A DNA stretch of 60,430 bases from Flavobacteriaceae bacterium (GTDB lineage Bacteria; Bacteroidota; Bacteroidia; Flavobacteriales; Flavobacteriaceae). Position numbers and translations under genes: made by a program. The stretch is from NCBI GenBank assembly GCA_024762795.1, contig JANTGS010000007.1, positions 1 through 60,430 on the forward strand, read 5' to 3'. Under the pieces are notes generated by a model, which saw only the letters and a list, made by a program, of their open reading frames with translations, was not told the DNA's origin and did no database searches. Positions 17,354-26,989 of the stretch are shown here, one piece after another; position 1 is the stretch's first letter; every line of letters starts with the position of its first letter.

Positions 17354-18445
17354 ATGATTAAAAAATTACTTCTTATTTCTTTTTTCTTCCTTTTAATATC
17401 AGGAGTTAATGCCCAGTCGGATACGATCACCAGGCCAGTTTCAAAAAAAGAACTTAAAAATTTAAAAAAGCACAAGGTCAACAAATATGTGGATACCATT
17501 TTTCTGGATAAGAAAAATATAATGGTAGGAGAGATTAAAAGTATGGATCAGACCATATTGACCCTTAAAACCCGCTACAGCAAAAGTGATTTTAAGATCA
17601 AATGGTATAAGGTGAAAGGAATCAGAAGCAATACACTGTTTATTATTTCTTTGTCAGATGGGAAAAGGCTTACCAGCACCATCAACAGTATAAAAGGTAC
17701 TGATAAAGTTCTGCTGGAATCAGGGGTAAATACTTTTGAAGAGGATATCAATAATATCATTTATTTAAATCCGGTGGGCGAGAGTTTTAAAAGTAGGTTA
17801 AATGCCAGTTTTGATATTGGAATAACTCTTACCAAAACCAATAATTTAAGGCAATTAACCTCCAGTGCCTATGCGGGTTATATAGCTAACAGATGGAATT
17901 CTTCCGGTTCCTTCAGTTCGGTGTTCAGTAGTCAGGATGATATAGAAAATTTAAGAAGAATTGATGGAGATCTGTCTTTTCAGTGGGTTTTACCCAAAGA
18001 ATGGTTTCTGAGTTCAAATGTTACCTTTTTATCGAATGATGAGCAGAAATTACGTTTAAGAACAACTTTCAGAGTTGGAGCCGGGTATTATTTTAAGCAT
18101 GATAATTCTGCCTATTTTGGTGCTCTTTCAGGTTTGGGTTATAACAATGAAAATTATTCTGATATTTCCATTCCAAATAAAAATTCTATTGAATTCTATT
18201 TTGGAGGTGGATTTAAAAAATATAAGATTGGAGATCTGGGAATTAACACTTCTCTGATCTTTTCTCCTAGTTTTACCGAGTGGGGCAGGATAAGAACAGA
18301 CTTAAAATTTGATATGAAATACGATCTTCCGCTTGACTTTTATATCAATACGAATTTTACTTATAACTTTGATAATAAGCCTGCTGAAGGTGCTTCAAAA
18401 GATGATTATATATTTACTACTTCTTTTGGCTGGGAACTAAAATAA
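17354..18445 (+). CDS. DUF481 outer-membrane beta-barrel protein
   Basis: 363 residues with a signal peptide (1-20, ending VNAQ). Residues ~40-135 form a beta-rich periplasmic part. The rest is a DUF481 barrel with alternating amphipathic strands ending in a terminal aromatic strand (FTTSFGWELK), as expected for Bam-inserted proteins. No function is established for the family. It is downstream of recG by 68 bp but has its own -7 box. The 3' end faces the NlpC/P60 gene with 9 bp between. Confidence 0.82.
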   Translation: MIKKLLLISFFFLLISGVNAQSDTITRPVSKKELKNLKKHKVNKYVDTIFLDKKNIMVGEIKSMDQTILTLKTRYSKSDFKIKWYKVKGIRSNTLFIISLSDGKRLTSTINSIKGTDKVLLESGVNTFEEDINNIIYLNPVGESFKSRLNASFDIGITLTKTNNLRQLTSSAYAGYIANRWNSSGSFSSVFSSQDDIENLRRIDGDLSFQWVLPKEWFLSSNVTFLSNDEQKLRLRTTFRVGAGYYFKHDNSAYFGALSGLGYNNENYSDISIPNKNSIEFYFGGGFKKYKIGDLGINTSLIFSPSFTEWGRIRTDLKFDMKYDLPLDFYINTNFTYNFDNKPAEGASKDDYIFTTSFGWELK

Positions 18446-18454
18446 GTAATTGTA

Positions 18455-19666
18455 TCAAAGCTTTATCTCAGTAACAACCTTTTCATTTTTTAAATTGGTA
18501 ATCATCTTGTCTTCTACACCCAGATATCTTCGGCTTCCCAGATATCGTTCCTTATTGGCTTCATCATAAATAGGGGAGTCCGGGTTGATTGAACTTAATC
18601 TTACTTGCCTGGAAGCGTGAATAAATTCACCTTTTCCATTTCCCAGCCAGATTCCCACATGGGTCACACGTTGTTTGGTACTGTCGGTTGCTTTCTTTCC
18701 GAAGAACATCAGATCACCTTTCTTCAGATTCTCGAATTTAAGATCTGGATCGATATTTTTTCCGGCAAAGATCTGCTGTGATGCATCTCTTGGAATGATA
18801 AATCCGTTCATAAAATATACGGTTTTGGTAAAGCCGCTGCAATCCATACCTTTGACTGATGTTCCTCCCCAGAGGTAAGGAATACCAACAAATTTTCTTG
18901 CATATTTTTCAATGAGTTCTCCGGAGGGTTTTACATTTTTGATCCAGATATCGTATTTTTCACTTTCATTCTTCTTTACATAACCAATTCGTTTATCAGG
19001 ATATTCCACCTTGTAAAAATTTTTGGTTTCTGCCAGTAATTTTAATTCGTTTCCAAGTACAATATCACTTACGCTTGTTGTAGCATCGGTATTTTGATAA
19101 ACAAATCCGTAGACCTGTGTGTAGATGATTTTGGGCGCATTGATCCATTCTTCATATTCTTCTTTATTCATCAGTTGAACACCACCGTGGTCAACCCACG
19201 AAATATAGGCATCCGGAGTTTGAACCAGATAAAAATCCCCTTTGATCTTCAATACTTTTAATCCCATACCCAATAAGGCCTGAGTGCCCAATTCTCCTGA
19301 ATGTTTTGGTTTTGAACGTATATTGGCTACTGAATTATTTACAACGGCATATCGGGTTTCTCCCACACCGGAATCTGGTAGAAGCACGATGCTGTCGACA
19401 TATTTTATACCTTTTTTATCGAGAATACTTTTTAAAATATCTACAGCTTCCTTCTGGTCGGATTCTCCTTGAAGAATCAACTTGTTGTTATCAGATTTAG
19501 CCTCAATTCCGAACAATGCCACTCTTTTATCGGGCGCATAGATTTTTTTAATACTATCGACTACTGTTTTTACATTCACAGGATCTTGCTTTTTTTCTGT
19601 CTTTTGACAGGAAAAGAATGTAAATGAGATTAAAAACAGGGCTGTTAGTTTGTATAACGTATTCAT
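18455..19666 (-). CDS. SH3/NlpC-P60 peptidoglycan endopeptidase lipoprotein
   Basis: 403 residues with a lipobox (FTFFSC, C20). Domains in order: a BON-like alpha/beta region (about 35-105), two SH3-like modules (about 110-235) and an NlpC/P60 catalytic domain (about 245-385). The catalytic Cys is in MDCSGFT, with His residues in VTHVGIWLG and GEFIHAS. It should cut D-gamma-glutamyl-diaminopimelate stem-peptide bonds at the cell wall, anchored to a membrane. It appears to be a single-gene unit, with 88 bp before the next upstream gene. Confidence 0.88.
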   Translation of the reverse strand: MNTLYKLTALFLISFTFFSCQKTEKKQDPVNVKTVVDSIKKIYAPDKRVALFGIEAKSDNNKLILQGESDQKEAVDILKSILDKKGIKYVDSIVLLPDSGVGETRYAVVNNSVANIRSKPKHSGELGTQALLGMGLKVLKIKGDFYLVQTPDAYISWVDHGGVQLMNKEEYEEWINAPKIIYTQVYGFVYQNTDATTSVSDIVLGNELKLLAETKNFYKVEYPDKRIGYVKKNESEKYDIWIKNVKPSGELIEKYARKFVGIPYLWGGTSVKGMDCSGFTKTVYFMNGFIIPRDASQQIFAGKNIDPDLKFENLKKGDLMFFGKKATDSTKQRVTHVGIWLGNGKGEFIHASRQVRLSSINPDSPIYDEANKERYLGSRRYLGVEDKMITNLKNEKVVTEIKL

Positions 19667-19754
19667 AAAAGTAATGCTTTAAATTCTTTGCGAATCTACA
19701 AAAAAAGATTTATTCTACGTGATTCTGCATGATTTTGCACTTTTTAGGTAGAGA

Positions 19755-20549
19755 TCACCTTAAAAGTCTGAGAACAGCCACAAAAGCCAGATGGTCAGAA
19801 GTTTTTCCGGGGATAACTTTTGAGGAAATGATCTTCCACTTATGCTTAGGATAAACAAAAATATAGTCGATCTTTCTTTTCGGGTCATCTGAAGGAAAAG
19901 TAGGCTGAATTCCTGTTTTTTCATAGACTGCAGTACAGTGATCTAAAAGAGTATCTATAGGTTTACTTTGCGGAACATCATTAAAATCACCTGCCACAAT
20001 GGTTGGTGTATCATATTTTAAATAGGTGTTGATCAATTCGTTAACCTGTTCATTTCTTAAATGCTCTTTTTCTTTATAATCGAGATGTGTGGTAACAAAA
20101 TTTAAAAAAATATCTGATTCGAGCTTTGTTTGGGTCATAAGAGAAGTTCTGGGTTCTTCATTTTTTTTTGAAGGCAAAGCTTTTAAGAATAATTCATTTA
20201 CAGGATATTTTGTCAAAATAGCTATTCCGTATTCTCCTTCGTCAAAATCCATGGCCTTACCGAAAAAAGCTTTCCTTTGAGTTTTTTGGCCGAGGATCTC
20301 CGGAATATCAGTATGCTGGGTTCTTCCGGTATTTTTATCTACTTCCTGAAGAGCCACGAAATCGGGATTCTCTTTATTGATAATCTCTGCAATAGCATCG
20401 AGGTCAAACTGCCCGTTCATATTTACCCCATGGTATATGTTAAAGGTCATGACCTTGATTTCCTGAGAAAAGGTTTTTACCGGAATCCATACAAATGTAA
20501 AAATGATAAGGAAATTGATCAGTGATCTTACAATCTTTCTTCTATCCAT
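19755..20549 (-). CDS. Exported endonuclease/exonuclease/phosphatase-family protein
   Basis: 264 residues. A basic N-terminus and hydrophobic segment (about 9-28, ending FSQ) form a signal peptide. EEP motifs are MTFNIYHG, the metal ligand in ALQEVD, GIAILTKYP, TTHLDYK, GDFND and the catalytic TSDHLAF at the C-terminus. Substrates in this superfamily range from nucleic acids to inositol phosphates and sphingomyelin, and the sequence does not decide. The start codon overlaps the 3' end of the esterase gene by 22 bp, so the two are co-translated. Confidence 0.85.
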   Translation of the reverse strand: MDRRKIVRSLINFLIIFTFVWIPVKTFSQEIKVMTFNIYHGVNMNGQFDLDAIAEIINKENPDFVALQEVDKNTGRTQHTDIPEILGQKTQRKAFFGKAMDFDEGEYGIAILTKYPVNELFLKALPSKKNEEPRTSLMTQTKLESDIFLNFVTTHLDYKEKEHLRNEQVNELINTYLKYDTPTIVAGDFNDVPQSKPIDTLLDHCTAVYEKTGIQPTFPSDDPKRKIDYIFVYPKHKWKIISSKVIPGKTSDHLAFVAVLRLLR

Positions 20550-21181
20550 TTTTTGAGGTCAAAAAAGTTCTGGGGAGCAACCCCATGACCAACGGGGTAC
20601 TCATGATATTCATATTTAATCTTCAGTTCATCAAAAAAACCGGGAGTTTTTCTGGCCCAATCCACAGGGATTACCTGATCAACTTTTCCGTGAGAAACAA
20701 AAAAATCCAAACCGGAATGGTCTTTCTTTGTAATATCTTTATCCAGTAATTTCTGATTAACATATCCGCTTAAAGCGATGATATTCTGGAGCTTATCAGG
20801 GTTGTTTAATGCAAAGGCAATACTCAGGATGGTTCCCTGACTGAATCCGAGTAAAAAGATCTTTTTCCGGTTGACTGCATAAATTTCTTTGATCTCTTCC
20901 AAAAAAACATCGATCTTTTTTAAAGCTTCCTTTGCCTCGGGAATATCGGAAAAATTAGAGGTATCCTCATTAAAATGAATGGTATACCACGCAAAGCTGC
21001 CATAACCCTGAGTGAGTGGAGCCCGGGCACTGATGATCAGCAATTCATCGGGCAGTTCCTCAGCAAAAGAAAAAAGATCCTGTTCATTACTGCCATAGCC
21101 ATGCAGCATAAGGAGTAATGGAGGATTCTCAATTTCTTTTTTGGGTTCCCGGATGAGATATTCCAGTGTAAGCGAATTCAT
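20528..21181 (-). CDS. Phospholipase/carboxylesterase-type alpha/beta hydrolase
   Basis: 217 residues, cytoplasmic. The nucleophile is in GFSQG, the oxyanion segment is LMLHGYGSNEQD, the acid is in HGKVDQVIP and the His is in YPVGHGVAP. The size and motifs match the abhydrolase_2 group of small carboxylesterases and acyl-protein thioesterases. The physiological ester is unknown. It lies 9 bp downstream of the small DUF4870-like gene and overlaps the nuclease/phosphatase gene. Confidence 0.88.
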   Translation of the reverse strand: MNSLTLEYLIREPKKEIENPPLLLMLHGYGSNEQDLFSFAEELPDELLIISARAPLTQGYGSFAWYTIHFNEDTSNFSDIPEAKEALKKIDVFLEEIKEIYAVNRKKIFLLGFSQGTILSIAFALNNPDKLQNIIALSGYVNQKLLDKDITKKDHSGLDFFVSHGKVDQVIPVDWARKTPGFFDELKIKYEYHEYPVGHGVAPQNFFDLKKWIEERL

Positions 21182-21190
21182 AAAAATTAA

Positions 21191-21520
21191 TTAACCGAAA
21201 TTCCTGAACCACTCCTGAAAGTATTCACCAACCAGAGGCAAGGGTTTTTCTTCCCCTTGAGCAGCATTGATAATTCCCAGGATAAAAAGCACAAAAACAC
21301 CTGCATTCAAAAGCCAGTGCAATCCTGCAAAATTGATATACCGGTTGAGAAAACCTATCACGAAAGATAAGAGTACCAGTCCGATAGCCTGACGAATATG
21401 AAAAGCAGCAAAAGGATTTTTTTTGTTTTGGTTAAGAACAAAAGCGATTAAAGTTCCAATAAAAGTGATGTAACTGATCACGGCAAGAGTTTTGCCATCG
21501 TTAACGGTTTGATTATCCAT
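21191..21520 (-). CDS. DUF4870-like small membrane protein
   Basis: 109 residues with three hydrophobic segments (about 12-27, 43-62, 70-88) and the family-like N-FAAFHIRQAIGL segment between the first two. The C-terminus is short and charged. Members resemble Tic20-type small membrane proteins, and no role is proven. A near-match -7 box (TATCTTTA, minus strand) lies at 21542-21549, so this gene probably heads the operon with the esterase and the EEP gene. Confidence 0.7.
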   Translation of the reverse strand: MDNQTVNDGKTLAVISYITFIGTLIAFVLNQNKKNPFAAFHIRQAIGLVLLSFVIGFLNRYINFAGLHWLLNAGVFVLFILGIINAAQGEEKPLPLVGEYFQEWFRNFG

Positions 21521-21591
21521 AATTGAGGGTTTTTATTAGGGTAAAGATAATAAACTTTTTGGTAATTTTAAAGATACATTACCCATTGGTT

Positions 21592-22848
21592 TTACTTTAA
21601 GATCAATTGATCATTATTTAAAACTCCAAATACTCGACCCTTGAATTTTTTGTTTAAAAACACTGAATTCTTTGAGGTGGAGAGAATATCTTTTTCTGTA
21701 AAAACAGATTCTTTTTCAGGATCAAACAGCGTAATATTTGCCTTTTCGCCAACTTTAATACCGGGAACGGTCAAGCCAAAAATTTTTCGGGGCTTTACAG
21801 TGATACTGCTGATAGCAGTTTCAAGATCGAGAACTTTTAAAACACTTCCTAAAAAGGATTCCAGTCCAACAGTTCCGTAAAGCGCCTTTTCAAATTCAAG
21901 ATTCTTATTTTCAATATCGATCGGATTATGATCGGTAGTGATCATATCGATGGTTCCGTCAATGAGCCCTTTTTGTAATGCTTTGTTGTCCTTTTTAGAG
22001 CGTAATGGCGGTGTTACTTTATAATTGGCGTCAAAGGTTTCTAATTCTTCATCGGTAAGCGATAAATGATGAGGAGTAACACTACAGCTTATTTTAAGGC
22101 CTTTCTTTTTGGCCTCTTTGATCAATTTTACAGATTTTGCAGTTGAAATACACGGGATATGCAGTTTTCCTCCGGTGTATTCTAAAATAAAGAGATCTCT
22201 GGCAATTTGTAATTCTTCGGCCAGACCGGGGATAGATTTTAGTCCTAACCGGGTAGTATTTACACTTTCATTAACAAAACCTAAAGTTGAAATATTTTTA
22301 TCCTGAGGAAAGCTTAGGATGAGTCCGTCAAAATTCTGAGCATAAAGTAAGGCGATTTTCATCAGGTTGGCATTGCTGATTCCCTTGTTATAATCGCCAA
22401 AGGCAATAGCCCCCGAATTAGACATGTCATAGAGTTCAGCAAGTTCTTTACCTTCTGATTTTTGAGACAGACTACCAATAGGATAAAGTTCCACGGCATT
22501 ACCGGAAGCTTTATTTTTAAGAAATTCCACGGAAGCCTTATGGTCGATAACAGGATTTGTATTTGGGTTAACAGCTACTGCTGTGAAACCGCTTTGAGCT
22601 GCTACTTTCAGTCCGTGCAATAATGTTTCCCGCTCTTCAAATCCAGGTTCACCAAAGGATACGCTACTGTCAAACCAACCCGGTGAAACATGCAATTGTT
22701 CATTTGAGAATTCCCTGTAATTCTTCGGATTAGAGATATTTTTTGAAATTTGTGTAATTATACCTTTTTCAATAAGTATATCTCTGGTTTGAAGATGGTG
22801 ATCTGAATTTTGGTCTATGATCCTGGCAGATTTTATAAGTATGTTCAC
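21592..22848 (-). CDS. Dihydroorotase homologue with destroyed metal site
   Basis: 418 residues, clearly a class I dihydroorotase by length and overall pattern (ARIID, GFTAVAVNPNTNPV, GAIAFGDYN, TTDHNPID). The catalytic site is degenerate. The HxHFREPG signature reads SVSFGEPG (S62, S64, G66). The two later His ligands are replaced by S179 and C233 (LHIPCIST). Only D306 survives. A true dihydroorotase activity is unlikely. By analogy with inactive PyrC' subunits it could be structural, or it may have a new role. It sits 40 bp downstream of the BatA/VWA gene on the same strand. pyrE is in the window, but 25 kb away. Confidence 0.85.
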   Translation of the reverse strand: MNILIKSARIIDQNSDHHLQTRDILIEKGIITQISKNISNPKNYREFSNEQLHVSPGWFDSSVSFGEPGFEERETLLHGLKVAAQSGFTAVAVNPNTNPVIDHKASVEFLKNKASGNAVELYPIGSLSQKSEGKELAELYDMSNSGAIAFGDYNKGISNANLMKIALLYAQNFDGLILSFPQDKNISTLGFVNESVNTTRLGLKSIPGLAEELQIARDLFILEYTGGKLHIPCISTAKSVKLIKEAKKKGLKISCSVTPHHLSLTDEELETFDANYKVTPPLRSKKDNKALQKGLIDGTIDMITTDHNPIDIENKNLEFEKALYGTVGLESFLGSVLKVLDLETAISSITVKPRKIFGLTVPGIKVGEKANITLFDPEKESVFTEKDILSTSKNSVFLNKKFKGRVFGVLNNDQLILK

Positions 22849-22888
22849 TGGGTGTATTTTTATAAAATTATAAGTTGCTTTTCAGATT

Positions 22889-24844
22889 TTACAAAAGCCT
22901 CTGTAAAAGAATTTCAATTATCAAAAATATCAAAGCAAAAATAAGAAATAATTGCCATAAATCTTTGGTTTTATTTTGCTCATTTATTTGTTGAAGAGCA
23001 GGGTTTAGATCATTGTAAACCAATAGATGATCATTATTTTTTGCTATTTCCTTTACAGAAGCATACTCCAGAACACTTTCGGAATTGGAATAATTATAAG
23101 CAACATTTTTTAAAATTTGATCCTGATCCTTTATTTGGTATATTCCTTCTCTTGTTGGTTTATTTTTAGTCCTGATGATTACTTTGTCAGGTCTTTGTTC
23201 CTGCCTGGGAATAAAATCGAGCTCATCATTTACCAGATGTAATACCTCGTTGTTTTTTAAGGAAGCAGATACTTCGAAAACATTATCATTTCCAATTTCA
23301 AAATACAATCCTTCTTTTGTTAAATTATTTAAACTGAAATTGTAAAAAACCGGAATGATCAAAGGGGAATTTATAAAATTAGTTATTTCCTGTAGCAGGG
23401 GAGAGGAGATCCAGTAAATATTGCTGTTGTATATTGTTCTCCGGGTAATAAAAGCTTTTTGGTCCTCGAAAAGAAGCAGGTTGTTACCTTGATTTATCTT
23501 TGTGGTATAACAGAGATTGGTATAAGGATATTGAAAATTACTGATCTGTTTCTGGAAAACGTTTTTAAAGAAGTAATCATTATAATTGATCTTTGTTATA
23601 AGTTTCTTTTTGCTGAGTTTTTCTTTGATCATTCCTAAATTTAATGAGGAGAAAAGTTTATTGTAACTTTCCCTATCTATATTTACAGCTGGAATGATTA
23701 CCAGGTTGGCCTCTTGCTTTATATAGGCTTTAAGGCTTTCTGTTAAAGGTTTACCGATCTTTTCAATTCTGTTGAGGATGATCAGATCCTGATTATCTAT
23801 TAAACTGTAGTCTAATGTTTTGAGAGTTCTGTGAGTAAAAGTAAAAGTTTCATCATTGTAGATCTTTTTTAAAAAAGGTTCTTTCTTTCCGATGACGAGC
23901 ACACGGGTTTTTTGCTTAGTGTTAAAAGAAAAATACCGTGTATTATCAAATTGCAGATCAGGAGCATCGATACTGATCTTCCCCTGAATATTTTCTTCAT
24001 AACCTATAGTAAAAGAAACTTCTTTTGATTCATCTTTTTTGGATACAAAGCTGGTTTTTCCTTCAAGTACATTGTTGATATACAGAGAAATATTTACTTC
24101 TTTATTAGGGGAGTTGAAATTACGGATCCTGGTTTTCAGGTTGATATTTTCATGGTCTTTAGCGGAAATCCAGATGCTGTCGATAAATATATTTTCAATT
24201 TTTACAGGTTTTAAATTGATCAGGAAGTATTTATTGATGCTGTCCGTTTTTAGATCGTCAACTTTTTTTTGATTGTCAGATTTATTTCTTTGAAAATCAG
24301 AGATCAACAAGATATTTTTACCCGAATTTTTTTCATCTTTTGAAGCTGAATGGATCTGTAAAAGTACTTGTTTCAGGTCTTTTTGAAAAGGTGTTGGTTC
24401 AATATTTAAAAGTTGATGATCTACAGAAATGTTCTTATAGATCTTGTCATTGGTGATCAGGGTGATCTTATGGGATTTGTTTTTAAAATTGTCGATTAGA
24501 TCTTTAATGCTGCTTTGCAATAAACTCCCTTTTTCTCCCTTGATCATCATACTCATGGAATTATCAAGATAAATAAAGGTTCCGGCTTTCTTTTTATACT
24601 GTTCTTTTGCAAAAAAGGGTTGGGCAAAAGCCAGGATCAGAGCAGCCAGCATCAGTAAACGCGACAAAAGGATCAGCCATTTCTTCAGTGTGGAGCTTTT
24701 CCGGCTTTCCTGTTCGATCTGCTTTAGCAGTTTAACATTGGTAAATGAAACTTTTTCAAAACGTTGTAACTGGAATAAATGAATGATAACGGGAATAATG
24801 AGAGCAAATAAGGCGTAAAGGATTTCTGGATGCTTAAAATACAT
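22889..24844 (-). CDS. BatA/VWA-domain membrane protein
   Basis: 651 residues. The N-terminal BatA domain has a first TM (about 8-24) followed by the typical LFQLQRFEKVSFTN, a second TM (about 58-78), then a von Willebrand A-like domain with a MIDAS-type D-N-S-M-S. A long periplasmic beta-rich region follows, with a C-terminal TM (about 632-648). Bat proteins are linked to stress tolerance and MoxR ATPases in Bacteroidota, but no moxR is nearby. The downstream neighbour is the degenerate dihydroorotase. Confidence 0.85.
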   Translation of the reverse strand: MYFKHPEILYALFALIIPVIIHLFQLQRFEKVSFTNVKLLKQIEQESRKSSTLKKWLILLSRLLMLAALILAFAQPFFAKEQYKKKAGTFIYLDNSMSMMIKGEKGSLLQSSIKDLIDNFKNKSHKITLITNDKIYKNISVDHQLLNIEPTPFQKDLKQVLLQIHSASKDEKNSGKNILLISDFQRNKSDNQKKVDDLKTDSINKYFLINLKPVKIENIFIDSIWISAKDHENINLKTRIRNFNSPNKEVNISLYINNVLEGKTSFVSKKDESKEVSFTIGYEENIQGKISIDAPDLQFDNTRYFSFNTKQKTRVLVIGKKEPFLKKIYNDETFTFTHRTLKTLDYSLIDNQDLIILNRIEKIGKPLTESLKAYIKQEANLVIIPAVNIDRESYNKLFSSLNLGMIKEKLSKKKLITKINYNDYFFKNVFQKQISNFQYPYTNLCYTTKINQGNNLLLFEDQKAFITRRTIYNSNIYWISSPLLQEITNFINSPLIIPVFYNFSLNNLTKEGLYFEIGNDNVFEVSASLKNNEVLHLVNDELDFIPRQEQRPDKVIIRTKNKPTREGIYQIKDQDQILKNVAYNYSNSESVLEYASVKEIAKNNDHLLVYNDLNPALQQINEQNKTKDLWQLFLIFALIFLIIEILLQRLL

Positions 24845-24904
24845 TATTCAGTTTTGATGGATTCAAAAATAAGAAAAATAGAAATGAAAACAGGAGGATA
24901 TATT

Positions 24905-24941
24905 GTCTAAAAGAAAAAAGCCGGAAATTATTTCCGGCTTT
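24905..24941 (-). terminator. Intrinsic terminator of yidC
   Basis: 11-bp perfect stem, AAAGCCGGAAA (24917-24927) with its complement at 24931-24941 and a 3-nt loop. On the minus strand it is followed by a U-rich tract. It lies 25 bp after the yidC stop. Confidence 0.85.
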
Positions 24942-24965
24942 AAAGATTATTTGAAAGAAAGATTA

Positions 24966-26882
24966 TTATTTTTTCTTTTTATCCTGTTGTTCCTGTGCTT
25001 GTTTCATAGCTTCATCGAGTCGCTGACGGAATGCACTCTTTTTCTTTTCAGGTCGTTTTTTATTTTCCTGTATTTGAGCATGGATCTTATTCTCATCAAT
25101 AATATAATTCTTTATTACCAGCATGATACCAATGGTTAAAAGGTTGGAAATAAAGTAATATAAACTCAAACTACTTGCATAACTATTAAAGAAAAATAAC
25201 ATCATCAGTGGTGAAATGTATAACATCATCTTCATCATTTTTTGCATATCCGGCATCCCTTCCTGCTGTGGCTGTTGCATGTTCATTTGCTGACTCTGAG
25301 TCATTTGCATATAAATAAAAATAGCAATAGATGCAAGAATAGGGAATAAACTGATATGATCTCCATAGAAAGGAATCTTAAAAGGTAACTTGACCACCTC
25401 ATCATACGCCGAGAGGTCATCAGCCCACAGGAACCCTTGTTGCCGCAGTTCAATATTTGATGGGAAGAACCTGAAGAGAGCAAAGAATACCGGCATCTGG
25501 AACAGGGCAGGAATACATCCGGAAAGCGGATTCACCCCGGCTTTTCTTTGTAAGGCCATTGTTTCCTGCTGACGTTTCATCGCATTTTCTTTTCCTTTGT
25601 ATTTTTCATTGATCTCTTCTATTTCAGGTCGTAAAACTTTCATTTTCGCACTGGACAGATATGATTTATATACAAAGGGCGACATAAAGATCCTTACTAC
25701 AATGGTCATTAATATTATAACGATACCGTAATTACCTATAAAAGAACTTAAAAAGTTAAATACAGGAATAAAGACAAATTTGTTGATCCATCTGAAAATT
25801 CCCCAACCTAAGCTGATGATCCGGTCTAAATTACGGTCTTTATATTTGCTCAGGATCTTATAATCGCTTGGACCATAATAGATATTCATCGGGTAGTTGA
25901 TTTCTCCGTTTTCTGCTTTAAGCAGGAAAGAAGATTCAAATTGCTTAGTAAATACAGTATCTATAAATTCGTCTTGAACCAGATTTTGCGATTTTAATTT
26001 TGCTTTATCAAAAGCTTTGTCGGTTAAAAGTATTGAGGTAAAGAACTGTTGTTTATAAGCTGTCCAGTTTACCTGCTCAGCTTCTTTCTCATCACCCTTA
26101 CTCATGGCATTCATATATTCAAACTCAGAATCATGGGTAAGGTATCTTAAATCGGTGTACTGATTTTCATATTTTGTGCTTTTCTCATGACGATAGGTTT
26201 TCATCTTCCAGTCCAGATTGATGGCCTGTGAAGTATTGATCGCATTGTTCATTCCCTGAGATCTGATACCAAAATCAAGCATATAGTCATTCGGTTTCAG
26301 TTCATAGCGATATTCAAGAAACTTGTCCTCAGATACTTTTAATTTCATAGAAAGCACCTGATTATCACCATTTTTACTTAATGATGGCTCAAAGAACAGA
26401 TCTTTAGTCTGTAAATTTCTGTTGTCCTGAGTAGCAAAGCTGATGTTGAAAGAAGTATTTTTATCTTTAACCAGATACAAGGGTAACTGGTTATAAGTTT
26501 TAAATTTTTTAAGTAATACCTCTGTAATCTGCCCTCCAAGATTTGATACCTTGATCCTTACCAGATCGTTCTCAATAACTGTTTCATTTTCTTTTGCAGA
26601 AGGAAGGCTTGCGCTGTAAGCAAAAGCACCCAGTTTATTTTTAGCTGTTTCAAACGCCAGAGAATCACTTGGATTGGCAACGATGATCTCTTCTTTGGGG
26701 ATAACTTTGGTTTGAACTTCTTTATTTTGCTCCGATTTAGATATAGAATCCTGTATCTGTTCGGTTCTTTGTTTTGCAAGTTCCTCGGGAGTTGGTTGGT
26801 TGGTATAAAAATACCAAAGCATTATTGCACCGAGAAGTACAAAACCTATGATCGAATTTGAATCAAACTTTTTTTCTTCCAT
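24966..26882 (-). CDS. yidC: Membrane protein insertase YidC
   Basis: 638 residues. The N-terminal TM (about 10-28) is followed by the large periplasmic beta-domain (about 60-340) and the conserved Oxa1 core with five TMs (VIILMTIVVRIFMSPF, NPLSGCIPALFQMPVFFALF). The C-terminal tail is basic. It inserts inner-membrane proteins with or without Sec. The frame runs to 26930, but an exact -7 box at 26928-26935 places the ATG at 26882 as start. In Flavobacteriaceae pyrG normally lies directly upstream; here there is repeat-bearing non-coding DNA instead. Confidence 0.96.
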   Translation of the reverse strand: MEEKKFDSNSIIGFVLLGAIMLWYFYTNQPTPEELAKQRTEQIQDSISKSEQNKEVQTKVIPKEEIIVANPSDSLAFETAKNKLGAFAYSASLPSAKENETVIENDLVRIKVSNLGGQITEVLLKKFKTYNQLPLYLVKDKNTSFNISFATQDNRNLQTKDLFFEPSLSKNGDNQVLSMKLKVSEDKFLEYRYELKPNDYMLDFGIRSQGMNNAINTSQAINLDWKMKTYRHEKSTKYENQYTDLRYLTHDSEFEYMNAMSKGDEKEAEQVNWTAYKQQFFTSILLTDKAFDKAKLKSQNLVQDEFIDTVFTKQFESSFLLKAENGEINYPMNIYYGPSDYKILSKYKDRNLDRIISLGWGIFRWINKFVFIPVFNFLSSFIGNYGIVIILMTIVVRIFMSPFVYKSYLSSAKMKVLRPEIEEINEKYKGKENAMKRQQETMALQRKAGVNPLSGCIPALFQMPVFFALFRFFPSNIELRQQGFLWADDLSAYDEVVKLPFKIPFYGDHISLFPILASIAIFIYMQMTQSQQMNMQQPQQEGMPDMQKMMKMMLYISPLMMLFFFNSYASSLSLYYFISNLLTIGIMLVIKNYIIDENKIHAQIQENKKRPEKKKSAFRQRLDEAMKQAQEQQDKKKK

Positions 26883-26927
26883 TTTATCAATTAGCCAGTA
26901 GCTTTTAAAGTTTTTAAAAATGTGTGG

Positions 26928-26935
26928 CAAAAGTA
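26928..26935 (-). promoter_or_regulatory. Putative -7 box of yidC
   Basis: The minus strand reads TACTTTTG, an exact TAnnTTTG match, 45 bp before the yidC ATG. It supports the start chosen at 26882. Confidence 0.55.
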
Positions 26936-26989
26936 GTAAAAAACAGAGAAACTAAGTTTTAAATTAATGTTTTTATCGGAGGGTGTTGT

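Noticed and set aside
26883-26930. Longer YidC start
   Set aside because: The added codons overlap a good -7 box, and the extra residues do not look like a YidC N-terminus.
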